64,000 nt of DNA from Fundidesulfovibrio putealis DSM 16056. GTDB lineage: Bacteria; Desulfobacterota; Desulfovibrionia; Desulfovibrionales; Desulfovibrionaceae. Below, in pieces: positions 25,922 through 36,813 of this stretch. Position 1 is the first letter of the stretch. Each line of letters opens with the position of its first letter. The stretch is from assembly GCF_000429325.1 (NCBI RefSeq), contig NZ_AUBQ01000013.1, positions 186,001-250,000 on the forward strand, in the 5' to 3' direction. The notes under the pieces were generated by a model. That model saw only the letters and a program-made list of their open reading frames with translations. It did no database searches and was not told the origin of the DNA. The position numbers were made by a program, and so were the translations under genes.

Positions 25922-27541
25922 CTAGTCCATCTCCCGGACCAGGGCCTGGATTTCTTCGCGGATTATCCTGGCGGCAACGGCGGGAACGGCCTTCTGCATC
26001 TCGTCCAGGATGCTCTGGCGAAGCGCTGCCAGCTCCTCGCGCGAGACCAGACCGCTCAGGTCCGGCGCGGCTGGCTTGGTTTCCAGCGCGTCCAGGCGGG
26101 CCTGAATCTGTTCCTGGCGCGCGGCCAGGTCTTCCAACTGCCTTGCAAGGGCGTCCGTGTCCGCCGGGGCCGGGATGGCCTCAATGCGGGCCATGACCTC
26201 AGAAAGTTCTGCATCGACCCTGCCCGAGAGCTCCTGCACCTGCACCAGGGCCTCGCCTGCGCCTGCTCCTGCGGCCTCAGGTGTGGGCAGCGCGGCCAGG
26301 ACTTCCTGCTTCACGCGCTCGGCCAGGGCTGCCTCGTCAAGTGGTTCCTGCGCAGGCGTCGCCAGTGCGGACAACTCGGACTTCAGGGCTTCGTTCTGCT
26401 GCTCCAGGCTCTCCTTGAGCTCCGCGATCATGGATGCGGGATCGGCCTGGGATTCAGACGCGGCCTGAAGGTCGGCAAGCTTTTCGTCCACACGGGCTTC
26501 GATCTGGGCGATCTGGTCGGCAAGGGCTCCGGCGTCCACGAGTTCGGGCTGCGCGGCGGGCTCGGGCAGCGCGGACAGGACCTCCTGCTTCACGCGCTCG
26601 GCCAGGGCTGCCTCGTCGAGTGGTTCCTGCGCAGGCGTCGCCAGGGCGAACAGCTCGGCCTTCAGGTCCTCGTTCTGCTGCTCCAGACTCTCCTTGAGCT
26701 CCGCGATCATGGCGGCCACATCGGGCTGGGACTCTGCCTGGGATTCGGACGCGGCCTGAAGGTCCGCCAGCTTTTCGTCCACGCGGGCTTCGACCTGGGC
26801 CGTCAGGGCTTCGGCGTCCACGGGCTCGGGCTGCGCGGCGGGCTCAGGCAGCGCGGACAGAACCTCCTGCTTCACACGCTCGGCCAGGGCCGCCTCGTCG
26901 ATCGGGGCCTGGGGCTCCATCCGGCTCGCGGCAAGGAGCGCGGCCAGGGAATCGCCCATGTCCTGAAGCTTCTCTTCCAGGCTGTCCAGCCGGGTGCTCA
27001 AGGTGTCCAGGGCCGGGCCGGAAACAGGCTCACCCAGGCTCGCGGCGACCACTGCCGCTGCTCCCGCCGCGACAGCAGGTGCGGCCAGGGTGTCGAACAT
27101 CGAAAGATCGGAAGAATCGGAATCGCCCGCTGCCGCCGTGGAGGCAGCGTCCGAAAGAAAATCGTCGTTCAGCTCGGGCAGGTCGCCCAGGCCGGAAGCG
27201 CCACTGGAAGCGCCGCCGGAGGCCTCTGCGCCGCTCTTTTCGGCCTCGGCCAGCAAGGCGTCCAGTCCGTCCAGGTCGATGTCGTCCCCCGCTCCGCTCT
27301 TGGCGTTTTCTTCGGGCAGATGCAGGTCGTCCAGACCGGGCAGGTCGGAAAGATCAGGGAGGCCGGGGCTCTTCTGCGCGCCCTGGGCAGGCTTGTCCGT
27401 GGGGGATTCGGCGAAGAGGTCTTCCAATTCCCGTTCGAAGCTCAGATCGACACCGCCGTCAGCACCGCTTTTGCCGTCCGTGCCGGGGCCGTGTTCGATG
27501 ATGTCGGTCAGCTCGATGATGTCTTCCGGAGAGTTGGACAT
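25922..27541 (-). CDS. Acidic repetitive coiled-coil protein, PopZ-like C-terminus
   Basis: 539 residues, soluble. The N-terminus (MSNSPEDIIELTDIIEHGPG) is a short hydrophobic motif, followed by about 140 acidic, low-complexity residues. A hydrophobic Ala/Val-rich stretch (VAAGAAAVVAAS) comes next. Then come three tandem ~93-residue repeats containing LDEAALAERVKQEVL and MIAELKESLEQQNE. The C-terminus (LRQSILDEMQKAVPAVAARI, then IREEIQALVRE) resembles the oligomerising tail of the polar organiser PopZ. A scaffold or organiser role is inference. GGAGGG lies before the ATG. It stands between the activator-like gene and cytochrome c3, all on the minus strand. Confidence 0.75.
   Translation of the reverse strand: MSNSPEDIIELTDIIEHGPGTDGKSGADGGVDLSFERELEDLFAESPTDKPAQGAQKSPGLPDLSDLPGLDDLHLPEENAKSGAGDDIDLDGLDALLAEAEKSGAEASGGASSGASGLGDLPELNDDFLSDAASTAAAGDSDSSDLSMFDTLAAPAVAAGAAAVVAASLGEPVSGPALDTLSTRLDSLEEKLQDMGDSLAALLAASRMEPQAPIDEAALAERVKQEVLSALPEPAAQPEPVDAEALTAQVEARVDEKLADLQAASESQAESQPDVAAMIAELKESLEQQNEDLKAELFALATPAQEPLDEAALAERVKQEVLSALPEPAAQPELVDAGALADQIAQIEARVDEKLADLQAASESQADPASMIAELKESLEQQNEALKSELSALATPAQEPLDEAALAERVKQEVLAALPTPEAAGAGAGEALVQVQELSGRVDAELSEVMARIEAIPAPADTDALARQLEDLAARQEQIQARLDALETKPAAPDLSGLVSREELAALRQSILDEMQKAVPAVAARIIREEIQALVREMD
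26288..26910 (-). repeat. In-frame tandem repeats of 279-282 bp
   Basis: The same DNA block starts at 26288, 26567 and 26849 (periods 279 and 282 bp), each with the CTTCACRCGCTCGGCCAGGG core. They encode the ~93-residue repeats of the coiled-coil protein. High nucleotide identity suggests recent expansion or gene conversion, so copy number may vary between strains. Confidence 0.85.
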
Positions 27542-27564
27542 GTGGGCCCTCCGCCCGATGAAAG

Positions 27565-27599
27565 CCGGACGCGGCAGGGAATCTTCCCGCCGCGTCCGG
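27565..27599 (-). terminator. Hairpin after cytochrome c3
   Basis: CCGGACGCGGC(A)GGGAA pairs with TTCCCGCCGCGTCCGG with one bulged base. It lies just beyond the cytochrome c3 stop and ahead of the coiled-coil gene. There is no T-run, so it may only attenuate read-through or protect the mRNA end. Confidence 0.5.
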
Positions 27600-27604
27600 G
27601 GATG

Positions 27605-28009
27605 CTACTGTGCCTGGGGGTGACAGGCGTTGCAGGCGATCGGGGCGTTCTTGCCCTCGGCCTTGGCCTTCTTGTGGCAGCCGACGCAGCTCTTCGTGGA
27701 CTCGCCCTTGTGGAAAGCCATGTAGAAGCTCTTGTCGCTGGTCTTGTCCGCAGGATCAACCACATCGTGGCAACCGGCGCCAGAGCACTTCATGTCCTTG
27801 CCTTCCTTGTGATGGCAAGCCTTGCAGTCCACGGGCTTGTGGCCAGCGCCCTCATGGTTGAACTTGACAGGAGCCTTGGTCGCAGTCGCGCCGGCAGGCA
27901 CCTTCAGTTCCATGGCGCCCTTGGGCGCGTCCGCAGCCATCAGCGCCGGCAGGCAGAAAGCGCCAACCAGAGCCGCACACATCAACAGGACAAAAAACGG
28001 TTTCCTCAT
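27605..28009 (-). CDS. Tetraheme cytochrome c3
   Basis: 134 residues with a signal peptide (MRKPFFVLLMCAALVGAF to about residue 25), so periplasmic. Four c-type heme sites are present: CKACH, CSGAGCH (CX4CH), CVGCH and CNACH, with additional histidines (FNHEGAGH, HH, FHKGE) as sixth ligands. Type I cytochrome c3 takes electrons from periplasmic hydrogenases and hands them to membrane complexes in sulfate reducers. The ATG at 28009 is chosen for its nine-base distance from GAGGAGG; an ATG two codons earlier is possible. It appears to be a single-gene unit. Confidence 0.92.
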   Translation of the reverse strand: MRKPFFVLLMCAALVGAFCLPALMAADAPKGAMELKVPAGATATKAPVKFNHEGAGHKPVDCKACHHKEGKDMKCSGAGCHDVVDPADKTSDKSFYMAFHKGESTKSCVGCHKKAKAEGKNAPIACNACHPQAQ

Positions 28010-28111
28010 TCCCATCCACCTCCTCACCAAAAAAAGTTGAATGAAAAAATTCACATAGCATCTACGTCCAGAATCGGCGGCGTGTCAAGGCGCAGGGCCG
28101 ATTTTCCTCTT

Positions 28112-28957
28112 CTACCCGCCCAGGCCGTACTTTCCGGCGTAGCCGCGCGGGGTCAGCATCCGCCCGCCCGCGATGCGCGTCTGGGAGTTGCCCACCACCA
28201 CGATGGTGAGCATGTCCACGCTCTCGGGGTCGGTGGATTCGAGCGTCCCCACCTGCACGGACTGCCCCTCGCGCCAGGCCTGTCGCACCACGCCCACCGG
28301 GGTTTCCGGTGCGCGGTGGCGTGAAATGATGGCCAGGGCCTTCTCCAGAAGGCCCGAGCGGCGTTTGGAGCGCGGGTTGTACAGCGCCAGCACGAAGTCC
28401 GCTCCGGCGGCGGCGTCCAGGCGCTTCTCGATACGTTCCCATGGCGTGAGCAGGTCAGAGAGGCTCACGCAGGCGAAATCGTGCGTGAGCGGCGCGCCCA
28501 GGAGCGCGGCCGCGCCCATCACCGCAGGGATGCCCGGAACCACCTCGAACTCCACGGCCTCCAGCAACCCGCGCGTCTCCAGAAGCTCCAGCACAAGTCC
28601 GGCCATGCCGTACACGCCTGCATCGCCACTGGAGACCACCACTGTGTCGCCCCCCGCCAGTGCGGCGTCGATGGCCGCGTTGCAGCGGGCCACCTCGCCC
28701 ATCATGCCCGTGGAGACGACCTGCTTGCCCGCCAGCAGCTGGGCTGGGATAAGGTCCAGATAGGTGGAATACCCGACCACCACGCCTGCATCCGCCAGGG
28801 CCTGGACGGCCAGGGGCGCGGTCAGGGCCGGATCGCCGGGGCCGAGGCCGATGACGGTCAGCTTGCCAGGGCCAGCGCCGCCGTGACGGTTTTCGATTTC
28901 ATCTTCGGAACGAGAAGCCGGGTGGTCCCGGCCGCCAGCAGGGCGGCTGCCTCGCAT
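28112..28957 (-). CDS. cobJ: Precorrin-3B / cobalt-factor III C17-methyltransferase
   Basis: 281 residues with the first ATG at 28957. The SAM-dependent tetrapyrrole methylase pattern is clear: KLTVIGLGPGDPALTAPLA, VVVSSGDAGVYGMAGLV, VVPGIPAVMGAAALLGAPL and YNPRSKRR. CobJ/CbiH methylates C17 and contracts the corrin ring. Homology begins only at about residue 31 (KLTVIG), inside the last codons of cbiG, and no ATG, GTG or TTG lies between; so either the ATG at 28957 (GGGAG ten bases before it, 100-bp overlap with cbiG) or a CTG near 28861 is used. Third gene of the hemL-cbiG-cobJ group. Confidence 0.88.
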   Translation of the reverse strand: MRGSRPAGGRDHPASRSEDEIENRHGGAGPGKLTVIGLGPGDPALTAPLAVQALADAGVVVGYSTYLDLIPAQLLAGKQVVSTGMMGEVARCNAAIDAALAGGDTVVVSSGDAGVYGMAGLVLELLETRGLLEAVEFEVVPGIPAVMGAAALLGAPLTHDFACVSLSDLLTPWERIEKRLDAAAGADFVLALYNPRSKRRSGLLEKALAIISRHRAPETPVGVVRQAWREGQSVQVGTLESTDPESVDMLTIVVVGNSQTRIAGGRMLTPRGYAGKYGLGG

Positions 28958-29898
28958 ACGCTTTCAACTCCCACATGTTTGAGCGGCATGGGCGACGGGT
29001 TCGGGGTCTTCACCCCGGCCAGCCGCTCTGCCGGATAGAACTGTATGTCCACGCCGAGTTCGCGCGCGGCCTCCAGGAGGCCCGGCTCGTCGCGTTTGAC
29101 GTCGATGCTGGCCAGCAGGGCCAGGCTTTTCAAGGCCACGGCTTTTGCCGCGAAGATTTCGTGCAGGAGCGACACGACCTCAGCCGCTCCCGCGCCCTTG
29201 CGGCAGCCCACCCCGGCCACCACCACGCGGGGCCGCAGGATCAGGGTGCCGGAAGGCACGGAAACCTCCCGCCAGCTGACGGCCACTGCCGGGCGTTCCG
29301 GCTCCAGGAGGTGCGGCGCGGCCACCCACTCGAAGCGCGCGCCGTGCTCCGGCGGGATCGCCAGATGCCCTTCCGGATCGAACACCTGCACCACCTGCCC
29401 GGCCAGGAGGCCCCCGTTCACGGTCTTCACCGCGTCCAGGTTCTCAATGGCAAGCCCCGAGTCGCGCGCCAGCATATCAAGCGAGGGCAGCCCCGCCGTG
29501 TCCGTGGCCGTGGTGATCACCGGCGTGCCGCCCGTCACCTGGGCCACGCGCCGGGCCAGCTCGTTGGCTCCGCCCAGATGCCCGGAGAGGAGGCTCACCA
29601 CGTGGCGTCCATCCTGGTCCAGGGCAACCACGGCGGGGTCGCGGGACTTTCCCAGCAGGTGCGGGGCCACGGCGCGCACCACGATGCCTATGGCGGCCAC
29701 GAACACGTGCCCGGCATACGTGTGGAAAGTGTCCGCCACGAGCATTGGCAGCGAATCGAAGGCCTTCTCACCTGGATCTGCCAGCTTGCGCGGCAGATAG
29801 AGCTCCGCCCCCAAAGCTCCGTTAAGTTCGCGGGCCAGGGCGCGGCCCAGCCGCGCCCCCTGGGGAGTCAAGGCGTAGACCGCGACCCGTCCGGTCAT
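28858..29898 (-). CDS. cbiG: Cobalamin biosynthesis protein CbiG (cobalt-precorrin 5A hydrolase)
   Basis: 346 residues, [19 protein letters not shown] onward. The N-terminal and central parts have the CbiG signatures (HVFVAAIGIVVRAVAPHL, VVALDQDGRHVVSLLSGHLG, TATDTAGLPS) and the C-terminal part is the CobE/GbiG domain (VVAGVGCRKGAGAAEV). CbiG opens the lactone of cobalt-precorrin 5A, a step specific to the anaerobic, early-cobalt pathway to B12. The ATG overlaps the hemL stop by one base (TGATG), so the genes are coupled. Confidence 0.93.
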   Translation of the reverse strand: MTGRVAVYALTPQGARLGRALARELNGALGAELYLPRKLADPGEKAFDSLPMLVADTFHTYAGHVFVAAIGIVVRAVAPHLLGKSRDPAVVALDQDGRHVVSLLSGHLGGANELARRVAQVTGGTPVITTATDTAGLPSLDMLARDSGLAIENLDAVKTVNGGLLAGQVVQVFDPEGHLAIPPEHGARFEWVAAPHLLEPERPAVAVSWREVSVPSGTLILRPRVVVAGVGCRKGAGAAEVVSLLHEIFAAKAVALKSLALLASIDVKRDEPGLLEAARELGVDIQFYPAERLAGVKTPNPSPMPLKHVGVESVCEAAALLAAGTTRLLVPKMKSKTVTAALALAS

Positions 29899-31166
29899 CA
29901 GAATTTCAGATTCCGGGCCGCGTTCAGGGTCAGCTCGTAGTCGGCCTCGCTGTGCGCGAAGGAGGTGAAGGTGCACTCGTAGGCAAGCGACGCCAGGTAC
30001 ACGCCCTGCTCGCGCATCTGCTTGTAGATGGCGGTGTAGATCTTGCCGTTGGAGGTGCGCGCGGCGGCCATGTCGTTCACGGGCTGCTCCGTGAAGTACA
30101 TGGTGAAGGCCGAGGCCACGTGGTTCAGCTGCACGGGCACGCCCTTGGAGCGCACGATGTCCGCGAACTCGCGCGCGAGCTCCCCGGTGCGCTTCTCCAG
30201 GGCGGCGTAGTCGCGCTGCTCCAGTTCGCGCAGGTTGGCGAGCCCTGCGGCCATGGCCACGGGGTTGCCCGAGAGCGTCCCGGCCTGGAACACCGGGCCG
30301 CATGGGGAGAGCTTCTCCATCACGTCGCGGCGGCCGCCGTAGGCTCCCACGGGGAAGCCCGCGCCGATGATCTTGCCCAGCGTAGTCAGGTCCGGGCGCA
30401 CGCCGTAGCGGGCCTGCGCGCCGCCCAGGCTCCAGCGGAACCCGGTGATGACCTCGTCGAAGATGAGCAGCGCGCCGTACTCGTCGCACACGGCGCGAAG
30501 GCCTTCCAGATAGCCGGGGCCAGGCAGCACCAGCCCCATGTTGCCGGGGGCGGGCTCCACGATGATGGCCGCGATGTCCTTGCCCTTCTGGCGGAAGGCT
30601 TCCTTCACGGCGTCCAGATTGTTGTAGGGCAGCACGATGGTGTGGGCCACGGTGGCCGCAGGGACGCCCGGCGTGCCGGGCGCGGCCTGCACCTCCACGC
30701 CCGATCCGGCGGCGGCCAGGAAGGCATCGGCGTGGCCGTGGTAGCAGCCGTCGAACTTGATGACGTAGTCGCGGCCCGTGAAGCCCCTGGCCAGTCGCAG
30801 GGCGCTCATGGTGGCTTCGGTGCCGGAGTTGACCATGCGCACCATCTCGATGGAGGGCATCAGGTCCACGATCTTCTGGGCCAGGTCCACCTCGGCGGGG
30901 CAGGGCGCGCCGAAGCTGGCCCCGGCGTCGAGTGCGGCCTTGGCGGCCTCGTGCACGCGGGGGTTGGCGTGGCCGAGCAGCATGGGGCCCCAGCTCATCA
31001 CGTAGTCCACGTACTGCCTGCCGTCCACGTCATAGAGCTTGGAGCCCATGGCGCTGGCGATGAAGAGCGGTTCGGATTCCACGGCCTTGCAGGCGCGGAT
31101 GGGCGAGTTGACCCCGCCGGGAATGATGGACTGGGCCTTGGCGTAGAGAGTCGAGGACAGGGACAT
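29898..31166 (-). CDS. hemL: Glutamate-1-semialdehyde 2,1-aminomutase
   Basis: 422 residues. It forms 5-aminolevulinate, the first committed tetrapyrrole precursor, from glutamate-1-semialdehyde with pyridoxal phosphate. Seen: [16 protein letters not shown] at the N-terminus, [13 protein letters not shown], and [19 protein letters not shown], where the lysine after LG is the PLP lysine. The ATG at 31166 follows AAGGAG and begins [12 protein letters not shown], matching the family; an earlier in-frame ATG at 31289 adds an Arg/Ala-rich stretch and is rejected. It heads the operon with cbiG and cobJ, tying precursor supply to corrinoid synthesis. Confidence 0.95.
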   Translation of the reverse strand: MSLSSTLYAKAQSIIPGGVNSPIRACKAVESEPLFIASAMGSKLYDVDGRQYVDYVMSWGPMLLGHANPRVHEAAKAALDAGASFGAPCPAEVDLAQKIVDLMPSIEMVRMVNSGTEATMSALRLARGFTGRDYVIKFDGCYHGHADAFLAAAGSGVEVQAAPGTPGVPAATVAHTIVLPYNNLDAVKEAFRQKGKDIAAIIVEPAPGNMGLVLPGPGYLEGLRAVCDEYGALLIFDEVITGFRWSLGGAQARYGVRPDLTTLGKIIGAGFPVGAYGGRRDVMEKLSPCGPVFQAGTLSGNPVAMAAGLANLRELEQRDYAALEKRTGELAREFADIVRSKGVPVQLNHVASAFTMYFTEQPVNDMAAARTSNGKIYTAIYKQMREQGVYLASLAYECTFTSFAHSEADYELTLNAARNLKF

Positions 31167-31326
31167 GCACGCTTCTCCTTCGATAAGATGGGAGAAACGT
31201 CCATACCCGGAGGCGGCGGCGCGGGCAAGTGCGGCGGGCGTCAGACGGCGAATACGCACGGACGGACGCCTTGCGCGTCCGCCCGCCACGGGAGTCTCTC
31301 AGGCGTTCCGAGATAACAAGGCGACG

Positions 31327-31425
31327 CTAGGCAGGCTGCGCCAGGCAGACCACGTAGCCGTCCGGGTCCTGGATGTACCACTCGCGCATGCCGTAGAAGG
31401 CCGTCTGCAGCGGGCGCACCGTGGG
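31327..31425 (-). pseudogene. Orphan 3' end of a VOC-family gene (direct repeat)
   Basis: About 99 bp that reproduce the last 32 codons of the VOC gene at 32213-32641 (TVRPLQTAFYGMREWYIQDP to LAQPA and a stop). Only a few bases differ, including the last codon and stop (GCC TAG here, GCG TGA in the intact gene). There is no gene body upstream; homology ends sharply at 31425. With the intact end at 32213-32311 it bounds a ~790-bp cassette. Confidence 0.88.
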
Positions 31426-31433
31426 ATGATGAG

Positions 31434-31730
31434 TCAGGCCCGGACGGGCCTAGCAGGAATGTCGCAGACAAGACTTCGCGTACGATGCGTTCCCAAGACA
31501 ATCCCCATATCCAGGTCGTAATTCATCTGGAGCCCTACACCGAAGATTGCAAAATTGCGGGCTAGGCACTGTGCCATGTCGCCAGTGACACAACGCTCGC
31601 CCCACACGGTCTCCCTCATGCGCCGGGGTGACACACCGACATCCAAGCCGAGCCAGTTCTGGGCCAGCTCGAGAAAATTCCCCATAGGGGATGTCGCCGA
31701 GATGCACCGGCTGACGAGATAGCTTAACAA
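31434..31730 (-). CDS. Hypothetical ORF in the VOC-bounded cassette
   Basis: About 98 residues from a TTG at 31730 (MLSYLVSRCISATSPMGNFL). The frame stays open a further ~20 codons upstream without an ATG, so the start is unsure or the gene is a 5'-truncated remnant. The central part (NFLELAQNWLGLDVGVSPRR) looks protein-like. A second, overlapping frame is also open. No domain or good ribosome site was found. It diverges from the gene at 31907. Confidence 0.3.
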   Translation of the reverse strand: MLSYLVSRCISATSPMGNFLELAQNWLGLDVGVSPRRMRETVWGERCVTGDMAQCLARNFAIFGVGLQMNYDLDMGIVLGTHRTRSLVCDIPARPVRA

Positions 31731-31906
31731 AGCATGCGCGCACCAACCGCAGAAGCTATATCTTTTTAAAATATTGTTTCACGCCAAATAAACACTGACA
31801 TGGCGCCAGGCCAGGTTCGGCACCCTGCCAGCCATGGCGCCCCAAGCGATATTCATGTTGAAATACAACGCCAAGAATAGTATCTTCAAAAAAAATGGAG
31901 GTTCAT

Positions 31907-32206
31907 ATGAGTTTTTTAGTTGTTGTCACGTACGATCTTCATCAAGCAGACTCCGAAGATTATCAGTGTGTCAAGGAATGCCTTAAGAAAATTGGACTAC
32001 TCGATACCACGGCAAACATCCTGGGCAACGAAGAGAATAAACTGCCAAATACCACTGCCGCAGGACAATTCGATGGAGTGGACATTAAAACAGTCAAAGA
32101 AGACATGCGCAGTAAAGCCCTAGCATGCATGAAGAAATGCGGAGTTAAGGGCAAACTCTTCATTACGGTAAGCGATGATTGGACCTGGGGAACAAATAAG
32201 TTCTAG
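31907..32206 (+). CDS. Orphan Cas2/SinR-like small protein
   Basis: 99 residues, MSFLVVVTYDLHQADSEDYQ onward. The opening strand with a TYDL motif, helix (CVKECLKKIG), polar middle and final strand (GKLFITVSDDWTWGT) match the ferredoxin-like layout of Cas2 and SinR-like proteins, but no cas gene or repeat array is near. GGAGG lies seven bases before the ATG. Base composition is AT-rich compared with host genes. It stands alone between the two copies of the VOC gene 3' end. The family assignment is by pattern only. Confidence 0.55.
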   Translation: MSFLVVVTYDLHQADSEDYQCVKECLKKIGLLDTTANILGNEENKLPNTTAAGQFDGVDIKTVKEDMRSKALACMKKCGVKGKLFITVSDDWTWGTNKF

Positions 32207-32212
32207 AGGCGC

Positions 32213-32641
32213 TCACGCAGGCTGCGCCAGGCAGACCACGTAGCCGTCGGGGTCCTGGATGTACCACTCGCGCATGCCGTAGAAGGCCGTTTGCAGCGGG
32301 CGCACCGTGGGGACGGCGTCCTTCAGGCGCGCGTGCAGTTCGTCCAGGTTGTCCACGCCCAGGTAGACGGTGGCGGTGGCCCCGGTGGGCTTGTCCTTGA
32401 ACAGGGGAAGCTCCTCCGTGAGGCTGTCGCGCCGCTGCACCATCACCTCGGCCTTACCGACGATGAACTGCGCCCAGATAAGGGCAGGCTTGCCCTCTTC
32501 CGGGGTGTGGCGCTCCTTGTGGAAGTCGTGCTCCGTGTCCACGGAGCCGGCGAAGCCAAAGCCCAGAAGGCCGCACCAGAAATCCGCCGAGCGGTTCACG
32601 TCTTCAACCATCAGGTTGGGGGCCAGGGATTGGATGGGCAT
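32213..32641 (-). CDS. VOC (glyoxalase/bleomycin resistance) family protein
   Basis: 142 residues, one complete beta-alpha-beta-beta-beta pair: SLAPNLMVEDVNRSADFWCG at the start and YGMREWYIQDPDGYVVCLAQ at the end. VOC proteins bind a divalent metal and act as isomerases, dioxygenases or antibiotic-binding proteins; the substrate is not known. GAAGGAG precedes the ATG. Its last 99 bp are duplicated at 31327-31425. It has its own transcription unit, since the alaS terminator lies just upstream. Confidence 0.85.
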   Translation of the reverse strand: MPIQSLAPNLMVEDVNRSADFWCGLLGFGFAGSVDTEHDFHKERHTPEEGKPALIWAQFIVGKAEVMVQRRDSLTEELPLFKDKPTGATATVYLGVDNLDELHARLKDAVPTVRPLQTAFYGMREWYIQDPDGYVVCLAQPA

Positions 32642-32673
32642 GGGGAGCTCCTTCGCGTTGCGTTCTGGAGAGG

Positions 32674-32722
32674 AAAAAAGCGGGCGTTTCGGATGAGCCT
32701 GACGGCGTAACCGAAACGCCCG
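32674..32722 (-). terminator. Rho-independent terminator of alaS
   Basis: On the minus strand GCGGGCGTTTCGG pairs with CCGAAACGCCCGC around a 17-base loop, followed by TTTTTT. It lies 40 bp beyond the alaS stop. Confidence 0.88.
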
Positions 32723-32761
32723 CGAGTCGTTGTCGTTATGATCGCGGCAGCGGAGGGCGCT

Positions 32762-35407
<2,646 letters not shown>

Positions 35408-35435
35408 GGTTTCTCTCTCCTTGAAGACGAAGATT

Positions 35436-35490
35436 CGAGAGGAAACTTTTTGGAAAAAGTTTTCCTCTCGAGCTCTCCTTCAAAAACTTT
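35436..35490. repeat. Terminator-type repeat between recA and alaS
   Basis: CGAGAGGAAACTTTTT and AAAAAGTTTTCCTCTCG form a long hairpin (35436-35470) with a bulge, followed by CTCCTTCAAAAACTTT. It is the same element as at 961-1017 in the opposite orientation. It probably helps end recA transcription on the minus strand. Confidence 0.65.
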
Positions 35491-35567
35491 CATTCCGCTT
35501 CGCGTCGTTTCCGGCATATGTCGGGAAGGAGCGTGAAGCATAAGGCAGAAGCCCGGAGGGGCTTGGG

Positions 35568-36647
35568 TTAGTCCTTGTCCTTATCCTTGCCCTTTTCCTT
35601 GGCAACGGCGGCCGCAGGCTCGGAGCCGGGCGTCCGCACGCCCAGGTGCGCGTAGATCTTGTCCTCGATCTCCTGGCGCATCTCGGGGTGCTCCATCAGG
35701 AAGGCCCGCACGTTCTCGCGGCCCTGGCCCAGGCGCTCGGTCCCGTAGGCGAACCACGCGCCGGACTTGTCCACGATGCCCGCGTCCACGCCCATGTCGA
35801 TGATCTCGCCCTCGCGGGAGATGCCCGTGCCGTACAGGATGTCGAACTGGGCCTCGCGGAACGGCGGGGCCACCTTGTTCTTGACCACCTTCACCCGGCA
35901 GCGCGACCCGTAGACTTCTTCCTTGTCCTTCAGGGTCTGGATGCGGCGGATGTCGAGTCGCACCGAGGCGTAGAACTTCAGCGCGTTGCCGCCGGTGGTG
36001 GTCTCGGGGCTGCCGTAGCCGGTCACGCCGATCTTCATGCGGATCTGGTTGATGAACACCACGGAGGTGTGGGACTTGTGGATGGTGCCGGTGAGCTTGC
36101 GCAGGGCGTGGCTCATGAGCCGGGCCTGCGAGCCAACCTGGGTCTCGCCCATCTCGCCCTCAAGCTCGCTCTGTGGGATGAGCGCGGCCACCGAGTCGAT
36201 CACCACCACGTCCACAGCGCCGGAGCGCACCAGAAGGTCGGCGATGTCCAGGGCCTGCTCGCCGTAGTCGGGCTGGGATATGAGCAGCTCGTCGGTCTTC
36301 ACGCCCAGGCGCTTGGCGTAGTTCACGTCCAGCGCGTGCTCGGCGTCGATGAAGGCGGCGGTGCCGCCCTGCTTCTGCACTTCTGCGATCAGGTGCAGGG
36401 CCAGGGTGGTCTTGCCCGAGGACTCCGGGCCGTAAATCTCGGCCACGCGCCCCTTGGGGATGCCGCCGATGCCAAGCGCCAGGTCCAGGGCGATGGAACC
36501 GGTGGGTATGGAGGGGATGGCCGCGTGGGTCTCCTCGTCGAGGCGCATCACGGAGCCTTGGCCGTACTTGCGTTCGATGGTGCTCAGAGCGGTGGTGAGG
36601 GCCTCCAGGCGCGCGTCCTGGGGCGATCCGGCGGATTTCTTGGCCAT
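35568..36647 (-). CDS. recA: Recombinase RecA
   Basis: 359 residues. It forms filaments on single-stranded DNA, drives strand exchange and triggers LexA cleavage. Seen: Walker [47 protein letters not shown], and the [20 protein letters not shown] loop. The C-terminus is a Lys/Asp tail ([10 protein letters not shown]). The start [15 protein letters not shown] at 36647 fits the family; an ATG three codons earlier is possible. No clear LexA box was recognised upstream. Confidence 0.97.
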   Translation of the reverse strand: MAKKSAGSPQDARLEALTTALSTIERKYGQGSVMRLDEETHAAIPSIPTGSIALDLALGIGGIPKGRVAEIYGPESSGKTTLALHLIAEVQKQGGTAAFIDAEHALDVNYAKRLGVKTDELLISQPDYGEQALDIADLLVRSGAVDVVVIDSVAALIPQSELEGEMGETQVGSQARLMSHALRKLTGTIHKSHTSVVFINQIRMKIGVTGYGSPETTTGGNALKFYASVRLDIRRIQTLKDKEEVYGSRCRVKVVKNKVAPPFREAQFDILYGTGISREGEIIDMGVDAGIVDKSGAWFAYGTERLGQGRENVRAFLMEHPEMRQEIEDKIYAHLGVRTPGSEPAAAVAKEKGKDKDKD

Positions 36648-36813
36648 GAGGCACATCCTTGATCATTTATGTGAAATGCCCAAGGGCCATAGCAAAAGCG
36701 CCCGCGCGGGGCAACGGCCATTTGTTGCGCGCTGCTGGACGATTTTTCCGTCAGGAGCTTGTCTGGACACCCAGGAAGGGATACGTTCCCGGCAAACTCG
36801 CAGGAGGCATCAT

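Noticed and set aside
26288-26910. A CRISPR-like periodic repeat
   Set aside because: The period is 279-282 bp, in frame with a coding gene, and the units encode protein repeats.
24035-28324. A 1429-codon open frame on the plus strand opposite the activator-like gene
   Set aside because: Its product is His/Ala/Gly/Arg-rich without domains, and it runs across three real minus-strand genes and the gaps between them. It is a high-GC codon-bias shadow. The same applies to the long frames opposite nifD, alaS, pta and the 41-kb regulator.
31167-31326. A cobalamin riboswitch ahead of hemL
   Set aside because: No B12-box or matching stem arrangement was found; only a short GGACGC/GCGTCC hairpin is present.
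31450-31746. A second minus-strand ORF overlapping 31434-31730
   Set aside because: Its composition (Cys, Arg, His rich) looks like an off-frame shadow and it has no ribosome site; the other frame is slightly more protein-like.
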